This document shows positions 1 to 10,596 of a DNA stretch of 64,000 nt, piece by piece; the first letter of the stretch is position 1, and each line of letters starts with the position of its first letter. A program made the translations under genes and the position numbers. The stretch lies in NCBI GenBank assembly GCA_030068145.1, contig JAPJBO010000286.1, forward strand, positions 183,656-247,655, read 5' to 3'. The notes under the pieces are model-generated. The model worked only from the letters and a program-made list of their open reading frames with translations, did not search any database and was not told the DNA's origin. Source of the DNA: Diplonema papillatum. Taxonomy: Eukaryota > Euglenozoa > Diplonemea > Diplonemida > Diplonemidae.

Positions 1-1416
1 AGTTCCCAGGCGGACCGAGAACGCGATGAGCGCGACGAAGAGCTGCGGCTGCAGCAGGAGCAGCAGACGGACTACGCGGACGTGATGCGGCAGCGGAAGC
101 GGCGCGAGCAGACCTACCAGAGGGCGGGCGGCGACGACGCGTCCTCTCCGAGCGAGCCACCAGGGCCGAAGAAGCAGGAGCCGCCAGCCGCCAGCCGCAG
201 CAAAAAGCGGGGCAGCAGCACGAAGCGGGGGAAGAAGCCGCCCGAAGACGTGCGACGCGACCCGTCGGCGGCGCTGCCCGCGAAGAAAAAGCCGTCGGCG
301 ACGAAGAAGCGGTCCTCCAGCAAACCCAAGGCGCACGCCCTCTCCTCCACCCTACCGCCCGGCGCCGCGCCTTCCAAGTCCACTAAGGCCGCCGACCCCC
401 TCTCCCAGACGACCGTCCAACCACGTATTGACGCCGGTCCCCCCGAATCCCTTCCCGCGCGGCCCCACACGCAGTCGTCGCCACCCAACGGCGCCGCGGG
501 GAAGGGAAAACCGCACCCGGGGCTGGTCCCCAGCCGCGGGTGGGAGGCTGCGCGTTCAGACCCCGTGCGGGAGAATGCGGCAGACGAGCGTGGGGCGCTC
601 TTCGTGGCAGGGGGTGTCGGCGATGAGGGGGTTTCCGGTGTGGGGGAGAGCGGTGCAACGAACGTGCGCCGAACGGCGTACGACTTCGAGTATGACCCGC
701 TGCTGGATTTCAACCCGGCGGGGCTCGCGAGCTTCGTTGAGGCGCAGACCGAAGGGGACGGCCACCTGCCCGACTGGAACGTGGTCAAGCGGACCAAGCG
801 CAAGGGCAAGCGTCACCACGCGTGGAAAAGCCAGCTCCCGGCCACCTCCGCCGCGGCCGCCGCATCGCCGGCGGCGTCGGACGTGATGGCGCGAATCATG
901 TTCGAAGAGGAGAAGAACCGGAAGTTCGACCTGGCGCAGTCGGTGCTCGAGGAGATGGTCGAGTCGGACGCGCGGTTCTACGCCCTGCAGGACCGCTTCA
1001 AAAACGCGCACTGCGGCGTCTTCGACGACGCCGACGAGAACAAGCTGGAGTACACCCCCCTGTTCAAAGAGTGGGTCCGCCTCATGGACGGCTACACGAC
1101 CGCCAAGCTCAACAACCGCATCGTCGGCTTCGACCTAGAAGAGTTCATGGGCATCCTCGAAGAGCGAAGGGACGAGGTGTCGGCAGGCCTCTGGAGCTTC
1201 CTGCTGTCGTTCACCGATTTCGAGGCGTTCAAGCAGGCGATGCTTGACCACAAAGCCGGCGTCGAGGACGACCTCAGGCTGGATCCCGAACTGAATGGCA
1301 TCATCGACGAGGGGCAGAAGATCATGGACGATTGCTTCGCACAGGCAGAATCGGAGCGGGAGCGGACACTGGCTGACGAGGCTGTCAGCCGGGCGGAGGA
1401 CCGCATGGGATTCTGA
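1..1416 (+). CDS. BART-domain protein (ARL2BP/CFAP36-like), 5' end outside window
   Basis: The frame is open from base 1 to a TGA at 1414-1416 (471 codons), so the N-terminus lies upstream. Residues 1 to about 300 are charged and low-complexity: first E/R/Q-rich and coiled-coil-like, then Lys/Pro/Ser-rich. Residues about 305-420 match the BART fold of ARL2-binding protein, with the order DENKLEYTPLFKEW, then DLEEFMGILEERRDEVS, then LLSFTDFEAFKQAMLDHKAG. These parallel the family signature ENKL.YTP.F.EY, LQ.HKDEV and LLTFTDFLAFKEMFLDYRA. BART proteins bind GTP-loaded ARL2/ARL3 and act at cilia, centrosomes and mitochondria. That role is family knowledge; the basic N-terminal extension is unusual for the family. 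Internal fragments of this gene recur downstream at 1508-1800. Confidence 0.85.
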   Translation, partial: SSQADRERDERDEELRLQQEQQTDYADVMRQRKRREQTYQRAGGDDASSPSEPPGPKKQEPPAASRSKKRGSSTKRGKKPPEDVRRDPSAALPAKKKPSATKKRSSSKPKAHALSSTLPPGAAPSKSTKAADPLSQTTVQPRIDAGPPESLPARPHTQSSPPNGAAGKGKPHPGLVPSRGWEAARSDPVRENAADERGALFVAGGVGDEGVSGVGESGATNVRRTAYDFEYDPLLDFNPAGLASFVEAQTEGDGHLPDWNVVKRTKRKGKRHHAWKSQLPATSAAAAASPAASDVMARIMFEEEKNRKFDLAQSVLEEMVESDARFYALQDRFKNAHCGVFDDADENKLEYTPLFKEWVRLMDGYTTAKLNNRIVGFDLEEFMGILEERRDEVSAGLWSFLLSFTDFEAFKQAMLDHKAGVEDDLRLDPELNGIIDEGQKIMDDCFAQAESERERTLADEAVSRAEDRMGF

Positions 1417-3389
1417 TTCGATGCGGCAAAATAAAGGCAAAAATTTCGAGTGCCCGCGTGTACCGAAAAGCTGGATAGCCCAGTAGCGGACTGTCGAAGG
1501 ACGTAGACGAAACACCTGCCTGGAACGTGGTCAAGCGGACCAACGCTGTAGGTGCAAAAAGGGATAGTTGAAGGAAACACTTGCTCTTTGTCGTGTTAGT
1601 CACTGGACAGACCAAGACTTCACCGCTCGAGCTTTTCTTTGTCTGCACACACACCATCCTGCAGAATCCAGCAGCTAGTACTGATGGGGGAGCCGTTGGC
1701 ATGCGGCATGTCTCTCAAGAGCCGCAAAGCGCGCTGTTGCGGGCTACAACACAGGGACCAGTGCAAAAACGCGCACTGCGGCTTCTTCTCTTCAAAGACG
1801 TTCGATGCGAACACATGTGCATGCTCGCTGATTGAACGCGTCCAAGGGTGCCGTACGCCATTCCTTGCGGAGATTCGATACGAGAAAAAGCAGACATTGG
1901 CGCCCCGTTGCCGTATCGAATCTTCGCGATCTAGCAACCCCGCTTGCCATTTCTAGCCTTTCTCGCTCTGGCACGATTGCCTGTTACACGTTCCAACGGA
2001 GGCTGCCCGCCCAGTTTTTGCAGAGCTCTGAAATGAGCGGTCAAGTCGCATTGCCTTTTTTTGTGCTCCGAAGAGAACAAGGAACCCCAGAATATGGAGT
2101 TAGCACGGCGCCAGGACTCTGCGTAGGCTGCCTCACCCGGTGATGTCGGTGATCCCTCGACGAATCGCAACAACTTCGTCCGCTTGGACCCGGCTGACCG
2201 GATTGTGCTCAGCGCAAGCTCCAATAAGCCACGCCTTTTGATGCTTTGCTTTGGGCGTCGACAACAACGGCTTGGTTAACAATGCATTGTAGGTACTAAA
2301 AATTAGTAGTTGGCAGCGTACTACATGAAACTTACCAAAGCAGGTGAGCTCCGCTAGTGCGCACAAACAAAAAGGAATCATTGTTTGTGCTTGTAAAAGG
2401 AGAGGCCTCGCTGCTCATCTGTGAGATCCGTGCCGAAGTAACCACCGGCCGCTACCTTTGGCCCGTTAGAAATGGGAAAGGGAAGTTCGAGAAAAACCAC
2501 CGCAACAACAAAGACCGTTCTCTTTCAATAAAAAGAAAATAGAAGAGGCCGACGGCAGTAGAAACAAATAAAGCTTTTTAAGTGGCACGCTCTCGGGTGC
2601 TACCCCGTGGCGGCTTCCTGGGTTCCTTTTTTGCACCGTTGTGCCGTCAACGAAGTATCAGCTGAGAACCGTTGCGCGCAAGAGGAACCTAGCCGACTCA
2701 TGAAACCCCAGCATTTCGCTTCCTGAAAGCGTTGCCAAGTGGAGTGCAACTCCTGCGGGTAAACGGTTGAGAGTAACTGACTGTGGATGCACCATCTTTT
2801 TTTAATTGAAGACGCATGGTTGGAACAAAGAGATTCTGGTCACGCTCAGTTTGTCGGTCAAGGGCCTGCTTAAGTAGAATCACACCGCATACCCTCCGTA
2901 CTGGTGTCCAGTCAGACGAGGGTGAAACTCAGCCACACATTAGGGGTTTCTTAGTCTGTTGACAGTGAAGTCCGTCTCCTTGAGCAGCAGCCGTCGTCCC
3001 GTCATACACAGACAAGTAAAACGACGGTTCCTTTTGTTGCGACTTCCCCCACCTACGCCTCCGCGTGCACATTGCGCAAACGTCAGACTAAAGCAGGGAG
3101 TTCTTTCCCCGCCAACACGTTAGTCCGTCCCCGTGGTTGCCGTTTCGCCAGATAAGCAGAGACAGAAGTAATCTGTTGGTCCATTCACGCGAAGCTGCGC
3201 GGAGGCAAATCGAGTTCCACGAGGCAAGCATTCCGCGAGTGGCGTCCGTTTCCACCGTTTCCAAACCCCGTCAGGGCGGGCTGGGCAGAGACGCATTTTA
3301 CCCTAGTCGGGGGTGGGCGGGAAGCGAGAGAGAAGCCCCACACAAGAAAGAAACCCTAAAAAAGGACATCCACACGCTCAACCACGCAA
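1417..3389. other. Intergenic region with BART-gene fragments
   Basis: No credible gene. The first 400 bases hold gene fragments, listed separately. A 12-bp inverted repeat (1872-1883 and 1912-1923, core ATTCGATACG/CGTATCGAAT) could form a hairpin with a loop of about 28 bases. The rest is mid-GC sequence with short frames that lack domain features. Sequence just before 3390 is probably 5' UTR of the EF-hand gene. Confidence 0.5.
1508..1800 (+). pseudogene. Decayed echo fragments of the BART gene
   Basis: Bases 1508-1545 repeat BART-gene bases about 763-800, including 24 identical bases ending GGTCAAGCGGACCAA. Bases about 1755-1785 repeat 991-1023 (CAAAAACGCGCACTGCGGC followed by TCTTC), so the peptide KNAHCG reappears. 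The two pieces keep the gene's order and orientation but lose the sequence between them. They read as a deleted downstream copy of part of the gene. Confidence 0.7.
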
Positions 3390-3743
3390 ATGTTCCGCAT
3401 TGTGCGCGCGTCGGCTGTGCTCCGCACGTTTCCGTTGGTGCGGCAGGCAGCATTCAAGCACTTGCCGGCCTGTTTTGACAAGGTCAAAGCCAGCGACGAA
3501 GGCAAGAAGCTGGCGAAGACGTGGTTCGAAGGCAAGCGTGATGAGCTGCGGTGCCTCGAATACGACGAGTTCAGCAAATTTATCTCCGAAATCAACGCCG
3601 ACCTGACTCCCGAAGAGAAGGACCAGGTGTTCGACTTCTTCGACCGTGACCACACCGGCGACATCAGCTACGATCAGCTGATGTCTGCCGTGATGGGGCT
3701 GCCGATTTCGCACACGAGGTCGTCTTCCCTGGACTTCTTGTAG
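3390..3743 (+). CDS. Small EF-hand protein 1
   Basis: 117 residues from ATG to TAG. Residues 80-100 form a good EF-hand: helix DQVFDFF, loop D85-R-D-H-T-G-D-I-S-Y-D-Q96, then LMSAVM. Loop positions 1, 3, 5, 6 and 8 fit calcium binding. Position 12 is Gln instead of Glu/Asp, so affinity may be altered. Residues 53-68 (LRCLEYDEFSKFISEI) look like a degenerate half-hand. The first 29 residues have Arg/Lys but no acidic residue (MFRIVRASAVLRTF...), as in mitochondrial presequences; this is inference only. It is paralogous to the protein at 7700-8050 (shared LEYDEF and FDFFDRD.TGD). Five or so decayed copies of its 3' end follow it. Confidence 0.8.
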   Translation: MFRIVRASAVLRTFPLVRQAAFKHLPACFDKVKASDEGKKLAKTWFEGKRDELRCLEYDEFSKFISEINADLTPEEKDQVFDFFDRDHTGDISYDQLMSAVMGLPISHTRSSSLDFL

Positions 3744-3875
3744 CTGTGTGTGTAAGTGCGCATGTGTGCATGGCTACGTGAACCGCTTGTTTTCAACCAG
3801 CTCAGGCTGCGAGAAACTGAGGATCCATAGCCGGGGATCGTGATCACACGCCTACTTGACTACGAAGAGGGATCA

Positions 3876-4975
3876 GGGCGGTCGCAGCTACGATCAGCTG
3901 ATGTCTGCCGTGATGGGGCTGCCGATTTCGCACACGCGGGCGTTTTCCCCGGACTTCTTGTAGCTGTGTGTGTGTACGTGCGCACGTGTGTATGGTTGAG
4001 TGAACCGCTTGTTTTTCACCCAGCTAGAAACTGAGGATCCATCGCCGCTGCGACGCGAAGGATCAGGCGGTATCAGCTACGAACAGCTGATGTCTGCCAT
4101 GACGGGGCAGCCGATCTCGCACGCCGTCGTCTTCCCTGGACTTATAGAAGCTGTGTGTGTGTGTGTGTGTGCGCGCATGTGTGTATGTTGCAGGGTTACG
4201 TGAACCGCTTTCTTTTCACCCAGCTCAGGCTGCGAGAGGATCAATAGCCGGGGATCGAGATCACACGCCTACTTGACAGCCACGATCTTCGTCGTCTTCG
4301 ACCGTAACCACATCGGCGCGACAGGCTTTGCCCTCCCTGGCGTATGTGTTGCACGGACGCTTGCCCTCGCACAATTCAGCCGGAGCAGCTACCGGAAAAC
4401 GGGTTTAACGGTTCAATGCCCGTTGTTGCTCTACGTCTCCGTAGAAGAAACGTCTCCGTAGAAGGGCCAGGGTCGCCAGCTTCTTCGCACTGTGTGACCA
4501 CACCAGCTCGTGGCTGCCGCAGGTATTCGTCCTCCCGCGGCATGTGGGTTGCAGAGTCAGGTGAACGCTTGCCGTCACCCAACTCAGGCCGGCTGCCGGA
4601 AGCCGGGTACCGAGATCGCACGCCGACTTGACCACAAAGAAGAGGAGGACCACACCAGCGAAATCAGCTGCGATCTGCAGGCTTTCGTGCTGAACCTGCA
4701 GCGCACGCGCTTGTGCTTCAATTGGCAGGCGTCGGTTGGACATCGGGCTTCAACAGGACCGTGATGGTCTACGCCTCGCTTGGATCCACTACCCGTCACT
4801 GATGGTGGACAGCGCAGTACCGCTGTTCCTGTACTTTTTCGACCTCTGCCTCCGGTACTATTCTGCTACGTTCGTGACGACGAAGCTGGAGGCAGTGGAG
4901 CGGAGAAAAGGCGGCGCCTTCTTTAGCTGTGACCACACCGGCGACATCAGCTGGTGGCTGGCATGATGAATCTGC
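3876..4975 (+). pseudogene. Series of 3'-end echoes of EF-hand gene 1
   Basis: The last EF-hand codons, stop and 3' UTR of the gene (about 3664-3840) recur at about 3876-4046 and 4066-4245, each with the GT-rich UTR and the CCGCTT-bearing tail. Shorter pieces of the loop-coding part recur at about 4292-4325, 4648-4672 and 4928-4966 (GACCACACCGGCGACATCAG-like). Divergence rises with distance from the gene. Copy 1 still encodes the loop-exit peptide, but no copy keeps an intact frame. A GT microsatellite lies at 4151-4172. Confidence 0.8.
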
Positions 4976-5801
4976 AGCTCCCGGCCCACGCGCTCGTCTG
5001 AAAGTAAGAGCGCGGAGTTTCTGTGGCGATGGTCTGCAATAGCCACTCGCCGGTGGTCTCTTCCTTTGCTGTTGGACGGGGGTCAATGATGGTGGTCGGC
5101 GCCGGCGCTTGCCTGCCCGCGTTCGACCGCGAACGGCAGCACCAGTCTGCAATTCTATTCTACGCAGCTCCCGGCGGGGGATGTGTAGAATTGTAGTGTA
5201 ACGCGATGCACCGTGATCGTTTGAGGTCAGAATGCAAAGAACCTGCGGCGGTATTCTGCATTACCTGCCGTGCGACGCAGTTCCAGGGGAGACTGGTGGA
5301 CCGGCTTACAGAAGCCCCCCCTCCTCAGTGAAACCAGTCGATCAAGTACACGGTGAGGTCCAGCCTCAGAGGCTGGAGTTAAAGAGGGTGTGCCCGATTC
5401 ACACCAGAAAAGCGGGTGTGACACGCTTTTTTGAGGACCAGCACATGGCTGCAATGGTCGGTGCAAGCCAGCAAGGGGTGTCCCGTTCTCAGCCTTCCGC
5501 GGTAGTGGAGCACCACCGAGTGGAAAACGGGAGGGGAAGAGTTCGTTATGGGAACATCCGCGGCCGCCATTATCGAAAAGAAACGGTCAGCGCCGCGTAT
5601 CGGGTTCTAAATAGCGAACAAGGACTACACACGTGGGCACAAACAAAAGGGGGTGGCCTGCCTGTACATCGGCAGGATGGCAAGGTATGCAGAAGCCACA
5701 GTGGAAAAACGCCGATCCGCACGCGTAATGACACCTGCTGATGCACAGGTGCATTTACCGGAATCCTTGGGTGTTGCATACCACGTACCAGTACATGTAC
5801 A

Positions 5802-5831
5802 CATTACATAATATAATAATATTATGTAATG
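5802..5831. repeat. Perfect AT-rich hairpin
   Basis: Thirteen-base inverted repeat CATTACATAATAT / ATATTATGTAATG around a 4-base centre. No gene lies next to it and its function is unknown. Confidence 0.8.
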
Positions 5832-6401
5832 CGTGCACGTATGCGCGCTGTGTGATACCTAATACCTAAGCCCGCTTCTGGATTCCATACAAAGCGTCCG
5901 AAATTGCAAAGACACAGATTCACACACGTGGTCGATCAAGTGAATGGGAGTGGCTGGTCCTCGCACTCTCGAAGGGCCCCACCCCAGCGTACAAGCGCTG
6001 GGAGTCAACCAGAAACCTCTTCGCCGAATCTCTTGCCCATCACTACCCAGATACAGCCATTCGCGTTCTTTTATCTTTTTTTTTCCTTTTGAAAGAAGCA
6101 CCCGCTTTGGAGGAAATACTCGAGGAGGCCGCCAGTTGCAAAGGGCGGGAAGCCCCGTATACGAACCACAGGTAAATCTGAGTTCGGTGCCGGGCGTAAG
6201 TGGTCAACGACAAAGTACCCGCGTTGTTGTTGTGTTCTTCCCCCCCCCGCCAGCCTCCGTGCGAATGATGGAATGGTCTGCCTTGTGTGTCCGTGGCTTA
6301 AAGGACCGAAACACGGCGCAGACATGACCAGTGCGGTGTTGACGTTCTTGCAATCCCCCCGCCAGCCTTCGTCGAAAATAAGCACCGGGCCTACCCCACT
6401 C

Positions 6402-6543
6402 AAGAAGTCCAGCCTCAGAAACTGAAGGTAAAGCAGGAGTTAGCAGAGTGTGGGTGTGGATTTACGCGCGTTTTGGTTGTAGCACGCCCGCTTTTCGGGT
6501 GCGACTCAGGCACACCCTCTTCAACTCCAGCTTCTGAGGCTGG
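6402..6543. mobile_element. Hairpin MITE-like repeat, family J
   Basis: The ends are inverted copies: GTCCAGCCTCAGA... on the left and ...TCTGAGGCTGGAC on the right, with AGAGTGTG / CACACCCTCT further in. Related half or rearranged copies lie at 5353-5420, 8620-8660 and 50657-50720. The small size, lack of coding capacity and dispersed copies suggest a non-autonomous DNA element. Target duplications are not clear. Confidence 0.5.
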
Positions 6544-6554
6544 ACCTCACTGTG

Positions 6555-6636
6555 TAAAGGACCGAAACACGGCGCGGACGGGACCAGTGCGGTGTTGAGC
6601 ACATACCCATTCCAAGCACGTTCTTGCAAACCCCCC
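6555..6636. repeat. Dispersed repeat family D
   Basis: A roughly 80-105 bp sequence containing CCGAAACACGGCGCAGACGG and GACCAGTGCGGTGTTGAG. Copies lie at about 6262-6355, 6555-6636, 15964-16066, 28799-28907 and 50572-50655, all in the same orientation. Several continue into the same downstream phrase CATTCCAAGCACGTTCTTGC. No coding capacity. Confidence 0.7.
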
Positions 6637-6758
6637 CCCCCTCCAGTATTTTTTTCCCGCTTATCCCTCCGGTGAACAGTCTTCCTATTTGTGTACTTCC
6701 GCCGGCGCCAGCCTCGCTCCAAATAAAAAGAGCGCACTTTGTCTTCGTTCAATGGAAG

Positions 6759-7245
6759 AGCAGAAGTGTCCCATCAAACCGTTAGCCGCCGAGAGGAGGG
6801 CCCGGCCGCCAACTTGCGCGATGCTGAAATAATGCCACTGGTTCATCTGGACACAAAACTGCAAACATCATTTAGAAGGTCCTGGTCGATAGTCGGCGCA
6901 TGCAAAGTGCCGCATGCACAACAGGTTCGACTCCCTAATCGCAGTGGAACAATCGCTACGAACGGAGGAATAGCAGAAGGTCCATCAAACCGTTAGCCCG
7001 CGAGCCGCAAAGAAGAGGAGGCCGGCTACAACTTCCGAGATGCTGAAATAATACCATCGGTTCATCTGGACACAAAACTGCAAACATCATTCAGAAGGTC
7101 CTTGTCGATGATCAGCGCATGCAAAGTGCCGTATGCACAAAAAATTCGACACCCCAATCGCAGTGGAACAATCGCTACGAACGAAGGAAGAGTGGAAGGT
7201 CCCCAAAACCATTAGGCCGCGCACCGCAAAGAAGAGGAGGCCCGC
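6759..7245 (+). repeat. Tandem repeat of about 216 bp, 2.3 copies
   Basis: Units begin at 6759, 6972 and 7191 (AGCAGAAGGTCC...CAAACCGTTAGCC). They share GGTTCATCTGGACACAAAAC and GCAGTGGAACAATCGCTACG. The third unit breaks off near 7245 and runs into 5'-end sequence of EF-hand gene 2. A diverged fragment (GCATTAGCCGCC...CGCAAAGAAGA) reappears at about 13360-13410. Confidence 0.75.
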
Positions 7246-7257
7246 AGCGTAACAAAA

Positions 7258-7560
7258 CAAAGCGAAAAGATGAACCGCGCGATGGTAGGTTGAAAGTCAC
7301 CTGACGTGTGTAAATCTACAATACACAACAACGCACAAGGGAAGAAACACGAGCAAAACATAGAGAAAAGGTAATGATGGCGCCCCGCAGCAGATCGGTG
7401 TTGTTACACCAGGCCATGCGCGGCAGCGCGGCCTGAAGCAGTGATGCAAGCAGCCTAATACTACCACAAAAAATGCCGTCACAGGCAACCAAGCGAGCGA
7501 GTACCACCGGAAACAAAAAACACGACGACAGAGGTTGGAAGTCACCGGACCATGTACATC
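7258..7560 (+). pseudogene. 5'-end echoes of EF-hand gene 2
   Basis: Bases 7316-7450 repeat gene bases about 7652-7785: the upstream GGGAAGAAACAC stretch, a start codon region, and CCCGCAGCAGATCGGTGTTG with the following CAGGC. Bases 7258-7285 repeat the start context AAAGATGAACCGCGCGATGG. A third piece at about 7530-7560 repeats GGTTGGAAGTCACC. A CA microsatellite (about 7569-7592) separates them from the gene. The copies are truncated and frameshifted. Confidence 0.75.
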
Positions 7561-7699
7561 TGCAACAAACACACACACACACACACACACACCAACGCAC
7601 GCGTGGACGCACTCACGCTAAGAGGGGGGCCACGTTAAAATAGGTTCTTAACACACCAACGCACAGGGGAAGAAACACTCAGCAAAACAAAGCGAAAGG

Positions 7700-8050
7700 A
7701 TGAACCGCGCGATGGTGGTGCCTCGCAGCAGATCGGTGTTGTTGCGCCAGGCGATGAGCAGCACCTCGGCGCCGGCCTGCCTGAAGAAACTGCAGGTATG
7801 CCCCGAAGCGAAGAGGATGGGCCACCGGTGGTCGACGCAAGCCGCACGCGACGTGACGAACATACTCGAATACGACGAGTTCAACAGCTTGGTCGCCAAG
7901 CTCCGCGTCCCGATGTCAGCAGACGAGCGCGACGAGCTGTTTGACTTTTTCGACCGTGACCAGACCGGCGACGTCAAGTACGACGATGTCATGTCTTCCC
8001 TGCACGGTTCCATCCCGGATTTCACGAAGACCTCGTTGCACTTTCTCTGA
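7700..8050 (+). CDS. Small EF-hand protein 2
   Basis: 116 residues from ATG to TGA. One clear EF-hand: DELFDFF, then loop D85-R-D-Q-T-G-D-V-K-Y-D-D96, then VMSSL. Asp at loop position 12 is closer to consensus than the Gln of EF-hand protein 1. The upstream half-hand ILEYDEFNSLVAKL (55-68) is degenerate. Residues 1-35 are rich in Arg/Lys/Ser with no acidic residue, suggesting a mitochondrial presequence (inference). The two EF-hand proteins match in length, hand position and N-terminal character. They are probably old tandem paralogues, since the DNA is clearly diverged. Confidence 0.8.
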   Translation: MNRAMVVPRSRSVLLRQAMSSTSAPACLKKLQVCPEAKRMGHRWSTQAARDVTNILEYDEFNSLVAKLRVPMSADERDELFDFFDRDQTGDVKYDDVMSSLHGSIPDFTKTSLHFL

Positions 8051-9368
8051 GACGCGTCCTCCCACCCAGTGGTTAGAAGGAGTCGATTGGAAAATAAAGA
8101 TGAAATTATACCCTGAGAAGAAAAAATGCTGCTTACTACAAGAAAAACAGACAAGAAAAAGTGGGTCGAAAGACACCCAATCTGAACGTCTCGTGGGGGA
8201 AAACAAAAAAAAAAAAGTCTACAAAAAAGAACGGGTGACCAAAACGCATGCAGAATGCCAGGGGATTAGTTTACGTTGCAGATTTAGACCAACGGTCTAA
8301 ATCTGCAAACCGGGGTAGACCGGGGAAAAAAATAAAGAATCGTCGGAAAAACGCAAAACACAGCGTTTCCAGGAAAGATAGGTGACACAGGCCGCGGTTA
8401 CTTTTGGACGAAGTTGCGGAGGTGTGTCAGCTCGCCACCGAAACGAAAGCGCTGGCCAAACCGCCTCAGAACCACCCCACACAAATGGTCAGTATCTGCA
8501 AACCCCTTGAACCTCTGAACTAATACCCTGAGAATGCGCCAGGGTATTAGTTTACGTTGCAGATTTAGACCGTTGGTCTACATCTGCAAACCCGGGTCGA
8601 TCGGGGGAAATATAAAAAATCGGGCACACCCTCTTTAACTCCAGCTTCTGAGGCTGGGCGTCACCGCACCCCCAAACCGTCTCTATATATCCACAGCCCC
8701 CTGGTGATGCTCGCATCACAAAACAAAGAAGACGGTCGTATCCTTTTCATAGTTTCGCTCGTGCAACCGTTCTGTGGAACAGCCTTCCAGATACCCGCGG
8801 TCAGAGATATTTGTACAGGGGGGTGGGGGTGGTGTAGGCGAGCGAAGTGGGCCGAAATTGCAGCTTGATACCATCCAAGAGAGCCTGTCTGACTAATGCT
8901 TGTGGCGATGTCGTGCCTGGTCAAGCATCTTGAGCCTCACTGTACCTTGTGGTCGGCCAGGTCATCTAACGCAACACTGGGACTGGTGGGAAGTTTCCTT
9001 AACATAAGCGCCAGCTTGGAAGGAAATGCTTGACAAAAGCTGAGGGATACAAAGTGCTGTAACTACCGAACCACGTGTTGAACGGACGTGAGGTCATGCG
9101 GACCCCTACACGACAAGACACAACAAACACAACAGGTCGAATTCCTGAGTGAGAAATCAACACACGGTGATATAAGCGAAGAACAAATCCGTTTGTGTTT
9201 GTATTGCATTTGCCCCTCTACCTCGCAAGCAGCTACGTCAAGTATTTCTTGGGACCGTTTTGCTTGACCCCACTACCTACAGGTCCAAAAAAAAAAAAAA
9301 ACAGACTCACTAATAAACACTCCGACCGCCAGGGATTATCCCAAATGGTTCAAAAAAAGACCCTTCAC

Positions 9369-9399
<31 letters not shown>

Positions 9400-9908
9400 T
9401 TCTCAAAACAGGCGGCCGGTTGAAAAAGATTTTTTAACCACAGGAGTTTTCTGGTCTGAAAACCTTGTTGTGCTTGCAAGGCCAGTGACACGGATAGCGA
9501 GAGGACCCGCAAGACCCACAAGTGGGGTCTACAACAAAGTGGCGAACCAGCAACACTCCCACGAAGCAGGATTACAGGTGATTAAAAACGGAGACCACTC
9601 ATGTCAACCCGGCCGCCCGACGAGTCAAGGCTCAGAAGCAGCCCGGAGTTCGTGACAGATTCTTTCCGAGTTGACACAAGTGCCTTGTTCCGTGTGATTT
9701 CCCGTCTGCATCTACTCGTGCCAATGATTTACCAGCACACAGTATCTGAGTTGTGGATGAATTTGAAATGGGCTGTTGTTCATTCTCAGGAATGTGCACC
9801 GGGGGAGCGGGCGAGGGTCACTTAGGTGGCAAACAGTGCCACCAGTACGTTGGTCGTATGTTTAACGCGACAAACGGACTGAGAAGTACAAACTCTTTCT
9901 CCACCTGA
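8051..9908. other. Intergenic region with hairpin repeats, a retroelement tail and a family-A repeat
   Basis: No gene is supported. A retroelement-tail repeat lies at 8158-8210. A hairpin (GCAGATTTAGACC / GGTCTAAATCTGC, 8277-8305) recurs in diverged form at about 8555-8590 within copies of a longer repeat (8255-8335 and 8530-8615). A family-A repeat occupies 9001-9247. A 30-plus-base A run lies at about 9366-9397. Confidence 0.5.
9001..9247 (+). repeat. Dispersed repeat family A, copy 1
   Basis: A sequence of about 250-300 bp starting ATAAGCGCCAGCTTGGAAGG, with TACCGAACCACGTGTTGAAC in the middle and GCAGCTACGTC near the end. Copies lie at 9001-9247, 14943-15242, 19384-19595, 37079-37215 (internal part) and 61117-61225 (5' part). 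A terminal fragment is at about 37525-37575. All are in the same orientation and non-coding. Confidence 0.8.
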
Positions 9909-10271
9909 ATGTACCATACCGTTTGTCGGGGGGCGGAGCCCCCCGGACCCTTTCGGAAGGTTCGGGTGGCCCAAACAAAGGCTTCTCGGTTTCAGAGCGG
10001 GAAAAGCAAAGAGTCGGCGGCGAGGCCAGGCACCTCGGGGCCGGATGGCCAGGCCGGCGACCCAGGAGCGGAGCTGTTCCCTGCGAGGGGAGTTCCTGAC
10101 ATGGATGCAGAGGAGGGCATTGCTTTCCGGCTTGCGGGCGTGCGGAGGAAGAGAGACGCGGACTCGGCATGCGATGAGGGAGGCGAGGACGAGCCCCCAG
10201 GGCCAACCCGGGGAATAACAAAGAAGGCCAGGGGACCGAAGTACGCATGGGACGTGGTGACACCGTATTGA
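9909..10271 (+). CDS. Hypothetical 120-residue frame, possible retroelement ORF fragment
   Basis: ATG to TGA. The composition is coding-like (acidic and basic clusters, RKRDADSACDEGGEDEPPG) but no domain is recognised. The start overlaps a short hairpin GGGGGGC-GGA-GCCCCCC (about 9930-9947). That hairpin and its flank TGTACC.TACCGT resemble 11258-11305, just before the RNase H frame, so both may belong to one retroelement family. It could also be chance in GC-rich DNA. Confidence 0.3.
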   Translation: MYHTVCRGAEPPGPFRKVRVAQTKASRFQSGKSKESAARPGTSGPDGQAGDPGAELFPARGVPDMDAEEGIAFRLAGVRRKRDADSACDEGGEDEPPGPTRGITKKARGPKYAWDVVTPY

Positions 10272-10596
10272 GACGGAATTTGGAAAACTGAGGCACAATG
10301 AAGCTAATAGCCTGCTCAAGCCTCAACCAGTGATTTATATATGGGTCTGGGGCTCGCGGCCACCCCGAGCGCGAAAAAAAAATTTTGAATTAATTTTGGG
10401 CTGGGGGTTGGGGTGGGGCCGGGTCACTATCAACCGGGATCAGCGGGGGTGAGCCACAGGGGAGGGACGAAGCCATGACGAAGTCATGGCGAAAGCCATG
10501 GCGAAAGCCATGGCGAAGCCATGGGGGCAGGAAGGGGAAAGAGGAGGCAGGAGGGCCAGGGGCGGGAGGGCCACAGGGGGTGGTGGGAGGCGAGAC

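Larger units (their letters stand above)
4976..6758. other. Intergenic region made of dispersed repeats
   Basis: No gene is supported. It contains: an isolated relative of the 21505-21840 repeat at 5230-5275; half of the GTCCAGCCTCAG hairpin repeat at 5353-5420; a perfect 13-bp stem hairpin at 5802-5831; a diverged family-B repeat at about 6070-6275; family-D repeats at about 6262-6355 and 6555-6636; and the full hairpin repeat at 6402-6543. Confidence 0.5.

Noticed and set aside
6750..7300. Coding frames in the 216-bp tandem repeat
   Set aside because: The frame is not preserved between units and no domain is seen.
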